Assembly: GCF_900143675.1 (NCBI RefSeq) | Contig: NZ_FRFC01000001.1 | Span: forward strand, 124,001 to 188,000 | Reading direction: 5' to 3' | Origin: Candidatus Nitrosotalea sinensis | GTDB taxonomy: Archaea; Thermoproteota; Nitrososphaeria; Nitrososphaerales; Nitrosopumilaceae | Length of the DNA: 64,000 nucleotides | Shown here: positions 23,912-32,106 of the stretch, one piece after another | Position numbering within the stretch: position 1 is the first letter of the stretch | How the letters are laid out: each line of letters opens with the position of its first letter | The notes under the pieces: model-generated | Database searches by the model: none | Told to the model about the DNA's origin: nothing | Seen by the model: the letters and a program-made list of their open reading frames with translations, nothing else | Position numbers and translations under genes: made by a program

Positions 23912-24841
23912 GTGCCAATTGATATGAAAACACAGAGTAAGATATGGATGAATGGCAAACTTGTACCATACAACAATGCCAAGGTACATGTACTAACACA
24001 TGCGTTACATTATTCAACTGCAATATTTGAAGGAATTAGATGTTACAATACTCCAAAAGGCCCAATGATATTTCGATTACCAGAACATGTAGAGAGACTC
24101 TTCAAGTCTGCCAGGATGTATTCAATGAAGATGCCTTACAACAAAAATGAGATATCACAAGGAATAATCAATACTGTAAAGGCAAGCAAGCTCAAAGAAT
24201 GCTACATCAGACCGCTTGCATATTATGGTCATGGCGTTATGGGACTGACACCTACACCAAACAAAGTTGAAGTTGCAATAGCATGCTGGGAATGGAACGC
24301 AGGAGAATCAAGTGCTGGCAAGACACGTGGAGCAAGATGCAAGGTTTCAAGTTGGTTGAGAATTGATTCAAGATCTCAGCCAATGCAAGCAAAGGCTGCA
24401 TCAAATTATGCAAATGCCGCTCTTGCAAGAGTAGAGGCATTAAGAGATGGATATGATGAGGCAATCATGTTAAACTATCACGGAAAAGTATCAGAGGGAA
24501 GTGCAGAAAATATTTTTATTGTAAATAACGGCAAGATATCAACTCCTCCACTAAATGCAGGAATACTGGACGGGATAACAAGAGACAGTGTGATAAAAAT
24601 TGCACGATCAGAAGGATTGGAGGTAATTGAGCGAGACATTGACAGAGAAGACCTCTATGTTGCAGACGAGGTCTTTATGACAGGTACTGCAGCAGAGGTA
24701 AAATCTGTGACTGAGATTGATAATGTACCAGTTGGAAACGGCAAACCAGGAGAGATCACGCGCAAGCTCCAGGATACATTCTTTGAGGTATCAAGAGGAA
24801 AAGATGAGCGATACTTGGATTGGTTTACTCCAGTAGCATGA
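23912..24841 (+). CDS. ilvE: Branched-chain amino acid aminotransferase
   Basis: 309 residues, fold-type IV PLP enzyme of typical length. The GTG at 23912 is used here; the ATG at 23924 is an alternative. Features: HALHYSTAIFEGIRCY at the N-terminus, the presumed Schiff-base Lys in QAKAASNYANAALA, the phosphate-binding LDGITRDSVIKIA, and MTGTAAEVKSVTEID. It exchanges amino groups between glutamate and the keto acids of leucine, isoleucine and valine. Downstream, two tiny zinc-finger-like frames follow on the same strand. Confidence 0.93.
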   Translation: MPIDMKTQSKIWMNGKLVPYNNAKVHVLTHALHYSTAIFEGIRCYNTPKGPMIFRLPEHVERLFKSARMYSMKMPYNKNEISQGIINTVKASKLKECYIRPLAYYGHGVMGLTPTPNKVEVAIACWEWNAGESSAGKTRGARCKVSSWLRIDSRSQPMQAKAASNYANAALARVEALRDGYDEAIMLNYHGKVSEGSAENIFIVNNGKISTPPLNAGILDGITRDSVIKIARSEGLEVIERDIDREDLYVADEVFMTGTAAEVKSVTEIDNVPVGNGKPGEITRKLQDTFFEVSRGKDERYLDWFTPVA

Positions 24842-24880
24842 AAGATTCAAGTATGTCAGACAGGTAACAAGTTATTGAAA

Positions 24881-25051
24881 ATGGTACTTTCAATGGTAGA
24901 CCAACACAAGCCAAAATGTTATCTTTGTAGCAATGTCTTTGAGAATCTAGAGGCACTAAGAAAGCACCAGGAAGAGTCTCACAAGGAATTTGTCGAGTTT
25001 CACAAGGAATCCAGTCGCACTCCTGCACCAGGGGATGTCACAGTCTTTTAG
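24881..25051 (+). CDS. Small C2H2 zinc-finger protein, 56 aa
   Basis: Found by hand. It contains CYLCSNVFENLEALRKHQEE followed by SH, a C-x2-C-x12-H-x5-H zinc finger, then a charged helix. An inner ATG at 24893 is also possible. The gene begins 39 bases after the aminotransferase stop with no obvious TATA box of its own, so it may be cotranscribed. Single C2H2 fingers of this size are common in archaea and may bind nucleic acid or proteins. Function unknown. Confidence 0.6.
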   Translation: MVLSMVDQHKPKCYLCSNVFENLEALRKHQEESHKEFVEFHKESSRTPAPGDVTVF

Positions 25052-25057
25052 AATGGC

Positions 25058-25213
25058 ATGGAGTGCAATGAGACTGCCAATCCCATCTGCTGGTTTTGCA
25101 GAAAGGGGCGACATGAAGATTGTATGAAAAAAATTCCAACATACGGGAGATCAGAGGGTCCACATGATTGTACATTTGATACAAAACTTGTTGACTGTCA
25201 GTGTAATCACTAG
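25058..25213 (+). CDS. Small Cys/His-rich protein, 51 aa
   Basis: Found by hand. The frame starts MECNETANPICWFCRKGRHE and continues with DC, HDCTFD and ends CQCNH. It has seven cysteines and three histidines in 51 residues, enough for one or two zinc or Fe-S sites. It follows the C2H2 gene by 6 bases on the same strand, so the two are probably translated together. Not recognised; the cysteine spacing is the only clue. Confidence 0.55.
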   Translation: MECNETANPICWFCRKGRHEDCMKKIPTYGRSEGPHDCTFDTKLVDCQCNH

Positions 25214-25214
25214 T

Positions 25215-25301
25215 TTATTTTATAATAGTTGATCCCATTGTTTCAATATCTTCTTCAAGTTCTTTAACCAAACCTTTCCACCATTGTTCAAATTTTTCCA
25301 T
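25215..25301 (-). CDS. Possible 28-aa protein
   Basis: A short frame, MEKFEQWWKGLVKELEEDIE then a hydrophobic end, compatible with an amphipathic helix. It starts inside the otherwise empty region before the MBL gene and ends 1 base after the convergent Cys-rich gene. Only the helical pattern supports it; it may be chance. Confidence 0.25.
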   Translation of the reverse strand: MEKFEQWWKGLVKELEEDIETMGSTIIK

Positions 25302-25492
25302 GTATTTGCAAACCTCCCAAAACCCTCTTTATAGATCTGTCGGTTATTTTGCATGAATTGTTTTTTCGATTACACGATTAATTATTGTAGAAAATTTGTT
25401 TTGTTTTTTATTTGATATCAGAAGAAAAAGAAGAATGCCACAAAATATCAGACTAAACCCTAATTAATTATATCAATATAGTAAAAGACAAA
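25302..25492. other. A+T-rich intergenic region
   Basis: No frame or RNA gene is recognised. The only element I support is a TATA-like TTAATTATATC (about 25465-25474), 19-28 bases before the ATG of the MBL-fold gene, suggesting a leaderless transcript for that gene. Confidence 0.5.
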
Positions 25493-26851
25493 ATGAAAGT
25501 AACCCAACTTTATTCTGCATCAGTGATTATTGAGGATAAAGGAGTCAAGGTGTTGTGCGATCCTTGGCTTGTAGGAGAGGAATATTTCGGGTCATGGGGA
25601 ATGTATCCTCCATATTATTTCAAGGCAGAGAATTTCAAGTCAATAGATTTCATATATATCAGTCACATACATCCTGACCACTGCAGCCTCAAGACACTTG
25701 AGAAGCTTGACAAGAAAATACCTGTGCTGATTCACAACTTTCCAATCAAGTTTCTAAAAAATACCATAGAAAGCATGGGTTTTAGAGTAATTGAACTTGA
25801 GCATAATTTAAGAACAAGACTCAAGGGTGATTTTCATATCAACATACTTGCAGGAGATAATTGCAATCCAGAGATATGCGGTAAGTTGATGGGTTGTGTT
25901 GGAATCCAGTCAAAATTTGAGACAGCCCAGATAGATACAATTGTAGTGATGGATAATGACGATGGCCAGGTAATAGTCAATGTAAATGATTGTCCACTAC
26001 AGATAGGAGAAAGTACTGCAACTCAGATCAAACAGCAATACAAGAATGTAGATGTATTGTTGCTGGGGTATTCCAGTGCAACATCATATCCACATTGCTA
26101 TGAGCTTGATGTCAAAGAAAAGACAATGGAAGCAGAGATTAAACAAAAAAATAAGCTTGAATCCGCTAGAAAGTATATCGAAATATTAGAGCCTAGGTTC
26201 TACATTCCTTTTGCAGGAAGATACACACTTGCTGGAAAGAATTACCAGTTAAACAGATATCGTGGAGAGCCTGAGCTTGAGGTTGCTTTTGATTGGTTTG
26301 TACAAAATGGTCCACAGAATAGCAAACCAATTTTATTAAACTATGATAGCTATCTTGATCTTGATACTGGAGAGACATCAGAGAAATACATCAGGATTGA
26401 TGAAAAAGAAAAAGAAAAGTATGCCAGAGAAAAACTCGCAAGTGTAAAATTTGATTATGAAAACACGCCTGTGCCAAGTGCTGATGAAATCTACCAGTTG
26501 ATACCACAAGCATATGAGAGATTTGAGAAAGAGAGAAACAATATTGGTTTTACTTCAGATGTTGTAATTGTGTTGCCAATATCAGATGCAGAAATGGTGA
26601 TTATATCTCGAGATGGTACTGGGTTTAAGAGAATTTCATCAGAATTTGAAAATACCATACCAAAGTACATCAAGATGACTGTAGACCCAAGACTTTTGAA
26701 ATGGCTCTTACAGGGACCAAAAAAAGCAAACTGGTCCACTGCAGATATTGGCTCTCACATACGATACAAGAGAGTTCCAAATACATATCACCGAGGATTG
26801 TTCCGTGGATGGAATCATTTCTATTCTGGAAGATATCAAGTCATTGCCTAG
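25493..26851 (+). CDS. MBL-fold metal-dependent hydrolase
   Basis: 452 residues. The N-terminal 220 residues are a metallo-beta-lactamase fold with the zinc motif SHIHPDHCS, preceded by KVLCDPWLVG and followed by NVNDCP and VLLLGYSSA. The domain resembles the UlaG/CMP-sialate-hydroxylase-like branch rather than RNase J. Residues 230-452 form an extra C-terminal region (FYIPFAGRYTLAGKNYQ, then RGLFRGWNHFYSGRYQVIA) seen in some MBL proteins of surface polysaccharide loci. It precedes the archaeosortase-type gene by 56 bases on the same strand. Substrate unknown. Confidence 0.8.
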   Translation: MKVTQLYSASVIIEDKGVKVLCDPWLVGEEYFGSWGMYPPYYFKAENFKSIDFIYISHIHPDHCSLKTLEKLDKKIPVLIHNFPIKFLKNTIESMGFRVIELEHNLRTRLKGDFHINILAGDNCNPEICGKLMGCVGIQSKFETAQIDTIVVMDNDDGQVIVNVNDCPLQIGESTATQIKQQYKNVDVLLLGYSSATSYPHCYELDVKEKTMEAEIKQKNKLESARKYIEILEPRFYIPFAGRYTLAGKNYQLNRYRGEPELEVAFDWFVQNGPQNSKPILLNYDSYLDLDTGETSEKYIRIDEKEKEKYAREKLASVKFDYENTPVPSADEIYQLIPQAYERFEKERNNIGFTSDVVIVLPISDAEMVIISRDGTGFKRISSEFENTIPKYIKMTVDPRLLKWLLQGPKKANWSTADIGSHIRYKRVPNTYHRGLFRGWNHFYSGRYQVIA

Positions 26852-26907
26852 AAAATCACCACCGGGAAACAAAAGAATCTAATAAAATACTAGATCAGAA
26901 TAAGCAT

Positions 26908-27648
26908 ATGTTACAGAGTATAAGGTCGCGTTTATCCTCAAAGACAGTATTTGGGTTAGTTTTAATGTCATTTGCCTTTGGTCTGTATTTCATCTATCAG
27001 ACAGGCAATGGTAAGATGCTTTTTCTTCCACCAATAGGCATTGCAGTATTTGTGGCAGGATTTCATGTAGGATTTTCTGGCACAAGTTTTTATTCAAAGT
27101 TTAGAGGCATGATGCTTTTCATGGCCCTTGCAGTATTCATGTCGTGGATGGCATGGGACACTGGACTGCACGACTATATAGTAAATTCATCATATGGTAG
27201 CTTTCTTACTGGTGTGACAATAAAATTTTCAGTGTATGTGTTGAATCTTTTAGGATATAATGTCTCAAACACAGGAGGGCAGATAATATTTTCAGGCAAT
27301 TCAATGATTCAATCATTTGATGTAGTAAATAGCTGTAGTGGTGCAGATACAACCATTTTGTTTCTTGCGGCATTCATTCTGATGTTGGCCGATCAGGGCC
27401 GCCGTGCATCCATCAGAAAACTCGCAGTATGTTTTGTTGGAGGAGGGATTGGAACATATCTTGTATCCATGATGAGAGTTCCACTTTTAGGCATAGTGGG
27501 ATATCATTATGGGTATGATACGTTAGAGACGTATCATATGTACTCTGGATATCTCATCTTTCTTGGTTCAATTGTAGCATTTTGGTATCTCTCGTTACGT
27601 TGGATAAATAAAAAAGATCATGTGGTAATAAAACAGGCAAGTCCCTGA
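26908..27648 (+). CDS. Archaeosortase/exosortase family protein
   Basis: 246 residues from the ATG at 26908; the frame extends upstream into the MBL gene but that part is not membrane-like. There are seven or eight hydrophobic segments. The family's three catalytic residues are in order: Cys143 in NSCSGADTT, Arg190 in SMMRVPLL and His210 in ETYHMYSGY. Archaeosortases cut and transfer proteins bearing C-terminal sorting tails, joining them to lipid or cell envelope. A candidate substrate with a VPEFP tail lies at 8297-10129. Assignment to a named Art subfamily is not attempted. Confidence 0.87.
   Translation: MLQSIRSRLSSKTVFGLVLMSFAFGLYFIYQTGNGKMLFLPPIGIAVFVAGFHVGFSGTSFYSKFRGMMLFMALAVFMSWMAWDTGLHDYIVNSSYGSFLTGVTIKFSVYVLNLLGYNVSNTGGQIIFSGNSMIQSFDVVNSCSGADTTILFLAAFILMLADQGRRASIRKLAVCFVGGGIGTYLVSMMRVPLLGIVGYHYGYDTLETYHMYSGYLIFLGSIVAFWYLSLRWINKKDHVVIKQASP
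27515..27537. repeat. Perfect inverted repeat inside the archaeosortase gene
   Basis: ATGATACGT (27515-27523) and ACGTATCAT (27529-27537) with a 5-base loop; one more T-A pair extends the stem to 10 bp (27514-27538). It encodes YDTLETYH next to the catalytic His. Could be chance from codon use. Confidence 0.5.
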
Positions 27649-27883
27649 GTCTTGCAGTAAAGTTACATGATGATGTGCATCATACAAGTGTTAGACGGCT
27701 AGTACTACCAAAAGTACAGCAAAATGATTCTTTGAATAACAAAAGCTGGTCTAGTGTGATTCGTAACCATAAAGTTCATTTCAGGTTCCAAAAATTACAT
27801 CCAATTCTCTTCCTTCGTCTCGTCAATGAACCTTAAAATCATAAAATCCCGACAGGTTAATCTCCTACATTCTTGACTAGTAG
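27649..27883. other. Intergenic region without recognised gene
   Basis: No frame longer than a few codons convinces me. It contains the palindrome ATGATG-TG-CATCAT (27670-27683). The sequence is less A+T-rich than a typical archaeal promoter until the final 40 bases. Confidence 0.4.
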
Positions 27884-27886
27884 TTG

Positions 27887-29269
27887 ATGAACTGGTACTT
27901 TCTAGTAATCACATCTTTTTTGATGATAACAATGACTTTTTCATTAATAGCCTTCGCTGAAGAATACAACATTCCATCATGGATAAAGAATAATGCAAGG
28001 TGGTGGTCCGAAGGCTCGCTTGGGGATGACGATTTTCTAAAAGGCATTCAATATTTGGTACAACAAAAGATTATCTCCATTCCAAATTCCCAATCAATGA
28101 CAAACACATCCCATTCGATACCGCAGTGGGTAAGAACCAATGCTGGATGGTGGTCAAAAGGTCAGATATCAGATGATGATTTTACTAAAGGGATCCAATA
28201 TTTGATTAATAATGGAATAATCAACCCATCTAGCAATCAATCAAATCAAACCAGCACTGAAAATGCAATTGTTAGCTTAAATAATATTATCTTTCCCAAT
28301 GGTCAGCTTAAAGATCCTATTGGCATAGCAATTAACAGTTTGGGAAATATCTATGTCACAGATACTGGCAACGATCGAGTTCAAGTTTTTGATAGTTCAG
28401 GGAATTTTTTGTTTGGATTTGGCTCATATGGCTCTGGCAATAGTCAATTTAATGGTCCAAGGGGCATTCAATGTGATTATGCAGACAATATCTACGTAGT
28501 TGATCAAGGAAATAATCGAATTCAGATATTCGACTCTTCCGGAAATTACATATCTCAATTTGGTAGCGAACAGCTTAATTCTCCACATTCAATTCTAATT
28601 AAAAGTAGATCAGATGGCTTTTTTTATGTCACCGACGGAAATAATGAGGTAGTCAAATTTGATTCAGCATATCATTTTGTCGTAAAGTTTGGCTCAACAG
28701 GTTCAGGTAATGGTCAGTTTAACTATCCAACAGGTATAGCTAGGGATAGCGTGGGTAACATCTATGTTCCTGATTCCGAAAACAATCGAATTCAGATATT
28801 CGACTCTTCCGGAAATTACATATCTCAATTTGGTACAAAAGGTTCTGGCAAGGGACAGTTTGACAATCCCACTAGTATACATGTTGGCAAATCAGGTTAC
28901 ATCTATGTTCTTGACAGTGGAAATGGGCGTCTTGTACAACTAGATCTCTCAAAACACTATCTCTCACAGATTGGATCAAACGGTACCGGTAATGGTCAAC
29001 TAATTAATCCACATGGAATACGATTTGACGATTCAGGCAATGTCTACATTGTTGATACGGGAAACAATCGTGTTGAAAAATTTGATTCTTCAGGTAAGTA
29101 CCTGCTACAGTTCGGCTCTATCAATTCGACCAACTCTACCCAGAATGAGACAACAACAGAAAACATCAATGAAACAGTTAATGACAATACTAAACATCAC
29201 CATAGTGGTGATGATCAAGGAGGTAATAGAAAGCTGGGTAGCAGTCGTAAACACAATCACGGACAATAA
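27887..29269 (+). CDS. Secreted NHL-repeat protein with two Trp-rich N-terminal repeats
   Basis: 460 residues from the ATG at 27887 (an in-frame TTG precedes it). A signal peptide (VITSFLMITMTFSLIAFA) leads to two copies of a roughly 45-residue module: IPSWIKNNARWWSEGSLGDD and IPQWVRTNAGWWSKGQISDD, each ending in a GIQYL helix. I associate this module with many secreted Nitrososphaerota proteins. Residues 125-420 form about six NHL blades (GNIYVTDTGNDRVQVFDSSG). The tail is Asn/His/Gly-rich with no membrane anchor, so it is probably released or bound non-covalently. Confidence 0.85.
   Translation: MNWYFLVITSFLMITMTFSLIAFAEEYNIPSWIKNNARWWSEGSLGDDDFLKGIQYLVQQKIISIPNSQSMTNTSHSIPQWVRTNAGWWSKGQISDDDFTKGIQYLINNGIINPSSNQSNQTSTENAIVSLNNIIFPNGQLKDPIGIAINSLGNIYVTDTGNDRVQVFDSSGNFLFGFGSYGSGNSQFNGPRGIQCDYADNIYVVDQGNNRIQIFDSSGNYISQFGSEQLNSPHSILIKSRSDGFFYVTDGNNEVVKFDSAYHFVVKFGSTGSGNGQFNYPTGIARDSVGNIYVPDSENNRIQIFDSSGNYISQFGTKGSGKGQFDNPTSIHVGKSGYIYVLDSGNGRLVQLDLSKHYLSQIGSNGTGNGQLINPHGIRFDDSGNVYIVDTGNNRVEKFDSSGKYLLQFGSINSTNSTQNETTTENINETVNDNTKHHHSGDDQGGNRKLGSSRKHNHGQ
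28514..28835 (+). repeat. Exact 52-bp direct repeat within the NHL gene
   Basis: The 52 bases at 28514-28565 recur unchanged at 28784-28835, 270 bp apart (two blades). Identity at synonymous sites suggests recent duplication or gene conversion rather than protein-level selection alone. Confidence 0.85.
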
Positions 29270-29290
29270 TTTTGGTCTTTACTATAAAGG

Positions 29291-29379
29291 CGGGTCTAGT
29301 GGGATTTGAACCCACGACATAGGGATATCTCCGAAAGATCATAAGAGTCCCTCGCTCTACCTGGCTGAGCCATAGACCC
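29291..29379 (-). tRNA. tRNA-Lys (anticodon CTT) with 15-nt intron
   Basis: Minus strand: acceptor GGGTCTA/TAGACCC, D-arm GCTC/GAGC, anticodon stem AGGGA/TCCCT, T-arm GTGGG-TTCAAAT-CCCAC, and discriminator G. The anticodon loop is 22 bases long. Removing 29327-29341 after position 37 restores CTCTTAA with anticodon CTT. The intron can fold as ATCT-TTCGG-AGAT, giving the bulge-helix form needed by the archaeal splicing endonuclease. Mature length is 74. Confidence 0.9.
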
Positions 29380-29434
29380 CGCAAGAAAGCTCACGCTATG
29401 TTCGTTATTTAAACTGAGTCAAAAAGAAAGTGAT

Positions 29435-30031
29435 TTAGTTTACTGCTTCGACTTGAGAATATTTCTCTAATATCTTTGTCAGTACAGTAGAAACTGGAGC
29501 ATTGTTCATTTTTTCTTTCTCTGCCAAGAGTTTTCTGTATGCATCAAGTGTAATGTATACTGGAATTGATCCGTTGCCTTCAAGAAGGCCTCTTACTCTG
29601 TACAAAGCAGTCTCCATTCCTTTTTCTGCTACCTTGGCAAACTTTGCTTTATCCATTATTGCGCCCAATGGGCCAAATGGCATGTCATAGTCTACTGTCA
29701 TGGTAACTCGGGTTAATTTTTCACCAAGGTCTTCAAAATTTACTGCAATTTCCCATTTCTTGAATGGTCCTTGAATCATCTTGGCTGCTACCTTTCTTTC
29801 TGGAATGAATTCTGTTGTCTCACAGTCCCACTCTAATCTCTTGCCATCAAAGTCACCGATTACTCTAAATGTTGTTCCTACTCCCATTCCTGCCTTGACA
29901 TCCATTGGAACTACAGTCATTCCAACTCTTTCTTCGAACTGGTCGGAGATGTGTTCAGGTCTTGCAAAGTATGTGAATACATTCAAGGTCTTTTCTTTGA
30001 TATCAATTGTCTTAGTGACAGTGGTCATCAT
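29435..30031 (-). CDS. SRPBCC (START-like) fold protein with C-terminal helical tail
   Basis: 198 residues from the ATG at 30031; the frame begins with a TTG two codons earlier. Residues 1-140 fit an SRPBCC ligand-binding fold (TVTKTIDIKEKTLNVFTYFA, then RVTMTVDYDMPFGPLGAIMD). The last 45 residues (GSIPVYITLDAYRKLLAEKE) look like a strand-helix-helix segment of ribbon-helix-helix type. No catalytic residues can be named. It lies alone between the tRNA and the YtkA-like gene. A TATA-like TTTAAATC near 30055-30062 fits the chosen start. Confidence 0.7.
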   Translation of the reverse strand: MMTTVTKTIDIKEKTLNVFTYFARPEHISDQFEERVGMTVVPMDVKAGMGVGTTFRVIGDFDGKRLEWDCETTEFIPERKVAAKMIQGPFKKWEIAVNFEDLGEKLTRVTMTVDYDMPFGPLGAIMDKAKFAKVAEKGMETALYRVRGLLEGNGSIPVYITLDAYRKLLAEKEKMNNAPVSTVLTKILEKYSQVEAVN

Positions 30032-30130
30032 TGGCAATCTTCTCTAAACTTGATTTAAAGCTTTTGTTAATTTCCACTGATCGGATGATTGTAACATTAT
30101 ATTAAAGAAAGTACCATCCTATACCTGATA

Positions 30131-30685
30131 TTGAAAAGTACTGCGATAATGGTTTTTCTGATACTTGGTGTCTCTTTACTACCTGCTCCAAACTATGCAA
30201 GTGCACACAACAACTTGAATTCAGATGATCAGACAATTGGAAACTATGAAGTCCAGGTGGCAACAGATCCAGAGATACCAGATGCAAATCAACCATTCAA
30301 GCTAAGCTTTAGAGTATTAAATCACGAGTCAGCATCTAACATATTCAATTCACTAAATACGCAGGTAAGTGAAGTAAGCAATTTCAGAATGGGTGCAAGA
30401 ATATACTATAACGATCAGCTTGTTGGTACAATTCCAGTCCAGAGCTTTGACAAGGGTGAGTGGTCCACATATTATACATTTCATGAAACAGGAAACCATG
30501 TAGTTGATGTCGACCTATACGATGTAGGTCCAAACGGTAAAACTTTGACCTTTACATACAACATTACAGTTCTTAACATATTTGGAAATCTGTTTCCGTA
30601 TATCATATCATCAGGCGGAATTGCGTTTGTTGTTATAGTTGCATGGGCATTAATAACAAGAAGAAAGATAAAGCCTAAGCACTAG
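30131..30685 (+). CDS. Secreted, C-terminally anchored beta-sandwich (YtkA/FixH-like) protein
   Basis: 184 residues from a TTG start. A signal peptide (AIMVFLILGVSLLPAPNYASA) is followed by an extracellular beta-rich domain (NYEVQVATDPEIPDANQPFK, then TYYTFHETGNHVVDVDLYD). A C-terminal helix (IISSGGIAFVVIVAWALI) and basic end anchor it. The domain resembles YtkA-like/FixH-like proteins, some of which help insert copper. Its 3' end overlaps the convergent ctaA-like gene of the oxidase operon by 11 bases, so an oxidase-assembly role is possible but inferred. Confidence 0.62.
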   Translation: MKSTAIMVFLILGVSLLPAPNYASAHNNLNSDDQTIGNYEVQVATDPEIPDANQPFKLSFRVLNHESASNIFNSLNTQVSEVSNFRMGARIYYNDQLVGTIPVQSFDKGEWSTYYTFHETGNHVVDVDLYDVGPNGKTLTFTYNITVLNIFGNLFPYIISSGGIAFVVIVAWALITRRKIKPKH

Positions 30686-31121
30686 TTTCTATCTTTGGTC
30701 CACGTTGAATTCTAAATGCAAACAAGACTGTAAGCAAAGTCATTGCAAATAGTAGTATCCCAACACCATTGTGGATTGCAACTACAACAGCATGTAGTTG
30801 TGTGTTAATCACTACTGCTCCAAGTCCTATTTGAGATACTGCAAAGATTCCTGCAAGTGTACCGGTTATCTTTATTTTTTTGTGCGAGCCCTTTACTCTC
30901 CATGCTCCTACTGCTGTTGCAACTATCAGAACTCCGGTTGTTGCAGCAATGAATCGGTGGATCCATTCAGTGAGAAATTCTGCAGATGGTAGCAATCCAC
31001 TTGGACATAAAGGCCACTTGGGACATGTCAGTCCTTGACCGCTTGCTTGCAAATATCCACCAATGAACATTAGAGAATATAGAATGATTAGAGAAGCAAG
31101 GGCGAGATACTTGTAGTACAT
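30675..31121 (-). CDS. ctaA: CtaA/heme A synthase-like protein, short archaeal form
   Basis: 148 residues with four membrane helices, about half the size of bacterial CtaA, as in the short archaeal forms I know. Conserved features: GGYLQASGQGLTCPKWPLCP with the loop cysteine pair, WIHRF and AIHNGVG histidines that could bind heme. Heme A synthase oxidises heme O for aa3 oxidases. It is the last gene of the minus-strand oxidase operon, 3 bases after the double cupredoxin gene, which supports the assignment. Confidence 0.85.
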   Translation of the reverse strand: MYYKYLALASLIILYSLMFIGGYLQASGQGLTCPKWPLCPSGLLPSAEFLTEWIHRFIAATTGVLIVATAVGAWRVKGSHKKIKITGTLAGIFAVSQIGLGAVVINTQLHAVVVAIHNGVGILLFAMTLLTVLFAFRIQRGPKIETSA

Positions 31122-31124
31122 CGA

Positions 31125-32105
31125 TTATTCAACTATGAATTTGGCATCCATTCCAAGTGCCGCATGTCCCGGAACTGTACAGATATAGTGATAAGTTCCT
31201 GGTGCTCCTGCTACAAATGTAACATCACCACTCTTTCCTGGTTTTAATGGATTGTCTGGTGTGCCAACTGCAGAGTTCCATAGTACATCAGATGGATTGT
31301 CTGGATCTACTACAACTCCAAATGCGTGGAATGACTTGCTGTCATTTTTCACATGAATTGTTACTGTGTCACCTGACTTTACTTTGATATCAGGATTAGT
31401 ACCTGGCTGACCTGGCAATGCATTAAATGCATATTGTTTAAAGTCAGCACTCATTACAAAACTTACTGTAAATTCTACCTTGTTTCCAGTTGGTGCTACT
31501 GCTGCGCCAGATGCTTCTGCGCTTCCACCACTTGGAGCAACTTCTATTTTTCCTTCCATTCCAAGTTCTCTGTGGCCTGGAACTACACAAATGTAATAGT
31601 ATTCACCAGCTTTTGATGGAACAAATGTTGCATCTCCACCCTTGCCTGGCTTTAATGGATTGTCAGCAGTACCTACTGCAGTACCATCTATGATTGGGCC
31701 TGTTCCCTCCTTGGCATCAGTGATACCAAATGCGTGGAATGATTTACCCCCGTTTTTAACATGAATTACTATCTTGTCACCTACATTTGCATGAATTTCT
31801 GGGTTCTTGCCGTCACCAGATAATGCGTTAAATGCGTATACCTTAAAGTCTGGAGATTCCATGAATTCCAAGTTTGTTTCAATGGTCTTTCCAGTTACTT
31901 TACCTCCACCGCCTCCACCTCCTTCATGGGAGCCAAGACCTTCTTGGATCTTGCCTGCGGTTGGAAGATAAGAGTTCCAATAATCATAATTGAGGAAAAA
32001 GATTGCTCCACCGACTACCATAATACCTAACAAGATTGCAAGCATCTTGCCCAATCTAGCAGGGCTTGTCCTCATTATAGGAGCTTCGTGTTCTGTGTGG
32101 CTCAT
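31125..32105 (-). CDS. Membrane-anchored double cupredoxin
   Basis: 326 residues. One N-terminal helix (MLAILLGIMVVGGAIFFL) and a Gly-rich spacer precede two cupredoxin domains. Each has a blue-copper ligand set: SFHAFG then YYICVVPGHRELGM, and SFHAFGVV then YHYICTVPGHAALGM (His, Cys, His, Met). They would face the outside and shuttle electrons, probably as the soluble-type donor that replaces cytochrome c in these archaea. It begins 1 base after the coxA stop. Two domains in one chain could relay electrons or bind two partners. Confidence 0.9.
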   Translation of the reverse strand: MSHTEHEAPIMRTSPARLGKMLAILLGIMVVGGAIFFLNYDYWNSYLPTAGKIQEGLGSHEGGGGGGGKVTGKTIETNLEFMESPDFKVYAFNALSGDGKNPEIHANVGDKIVIHVKNGGKSFHAFGITDAKEGTGPIIDGTAVGTADNPLKPGKGGDATFVPSKAGEYYYICVVPGHRELGMEGKIEVAPSGGSAEASGAAVAPTGNKVEFTVSFVMSADFKQYAFNALPGQPGTNPDIKVKSGDTVTIHVKNDSKSFHAFGVVVDPDNPSDVLWNSAVGTPDNPLKPGKSGDVTFVAGAPGTYHYICTVPGHAALGMDAKFIVE

Positions 32106-32106
32106 G

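Noticed and set aside
27667-27720. Possible C/D box RNA (ATGATGA at 27667)
   Set aside because: No CTGA D box follows at suitable distance and no closing stem is visible.
29190-29384. Minus-strand frame across the NHL 3' end and tRNA-Lys
   Set aside because: It overlaps a well-folded tRNA gene and has no features of its own.
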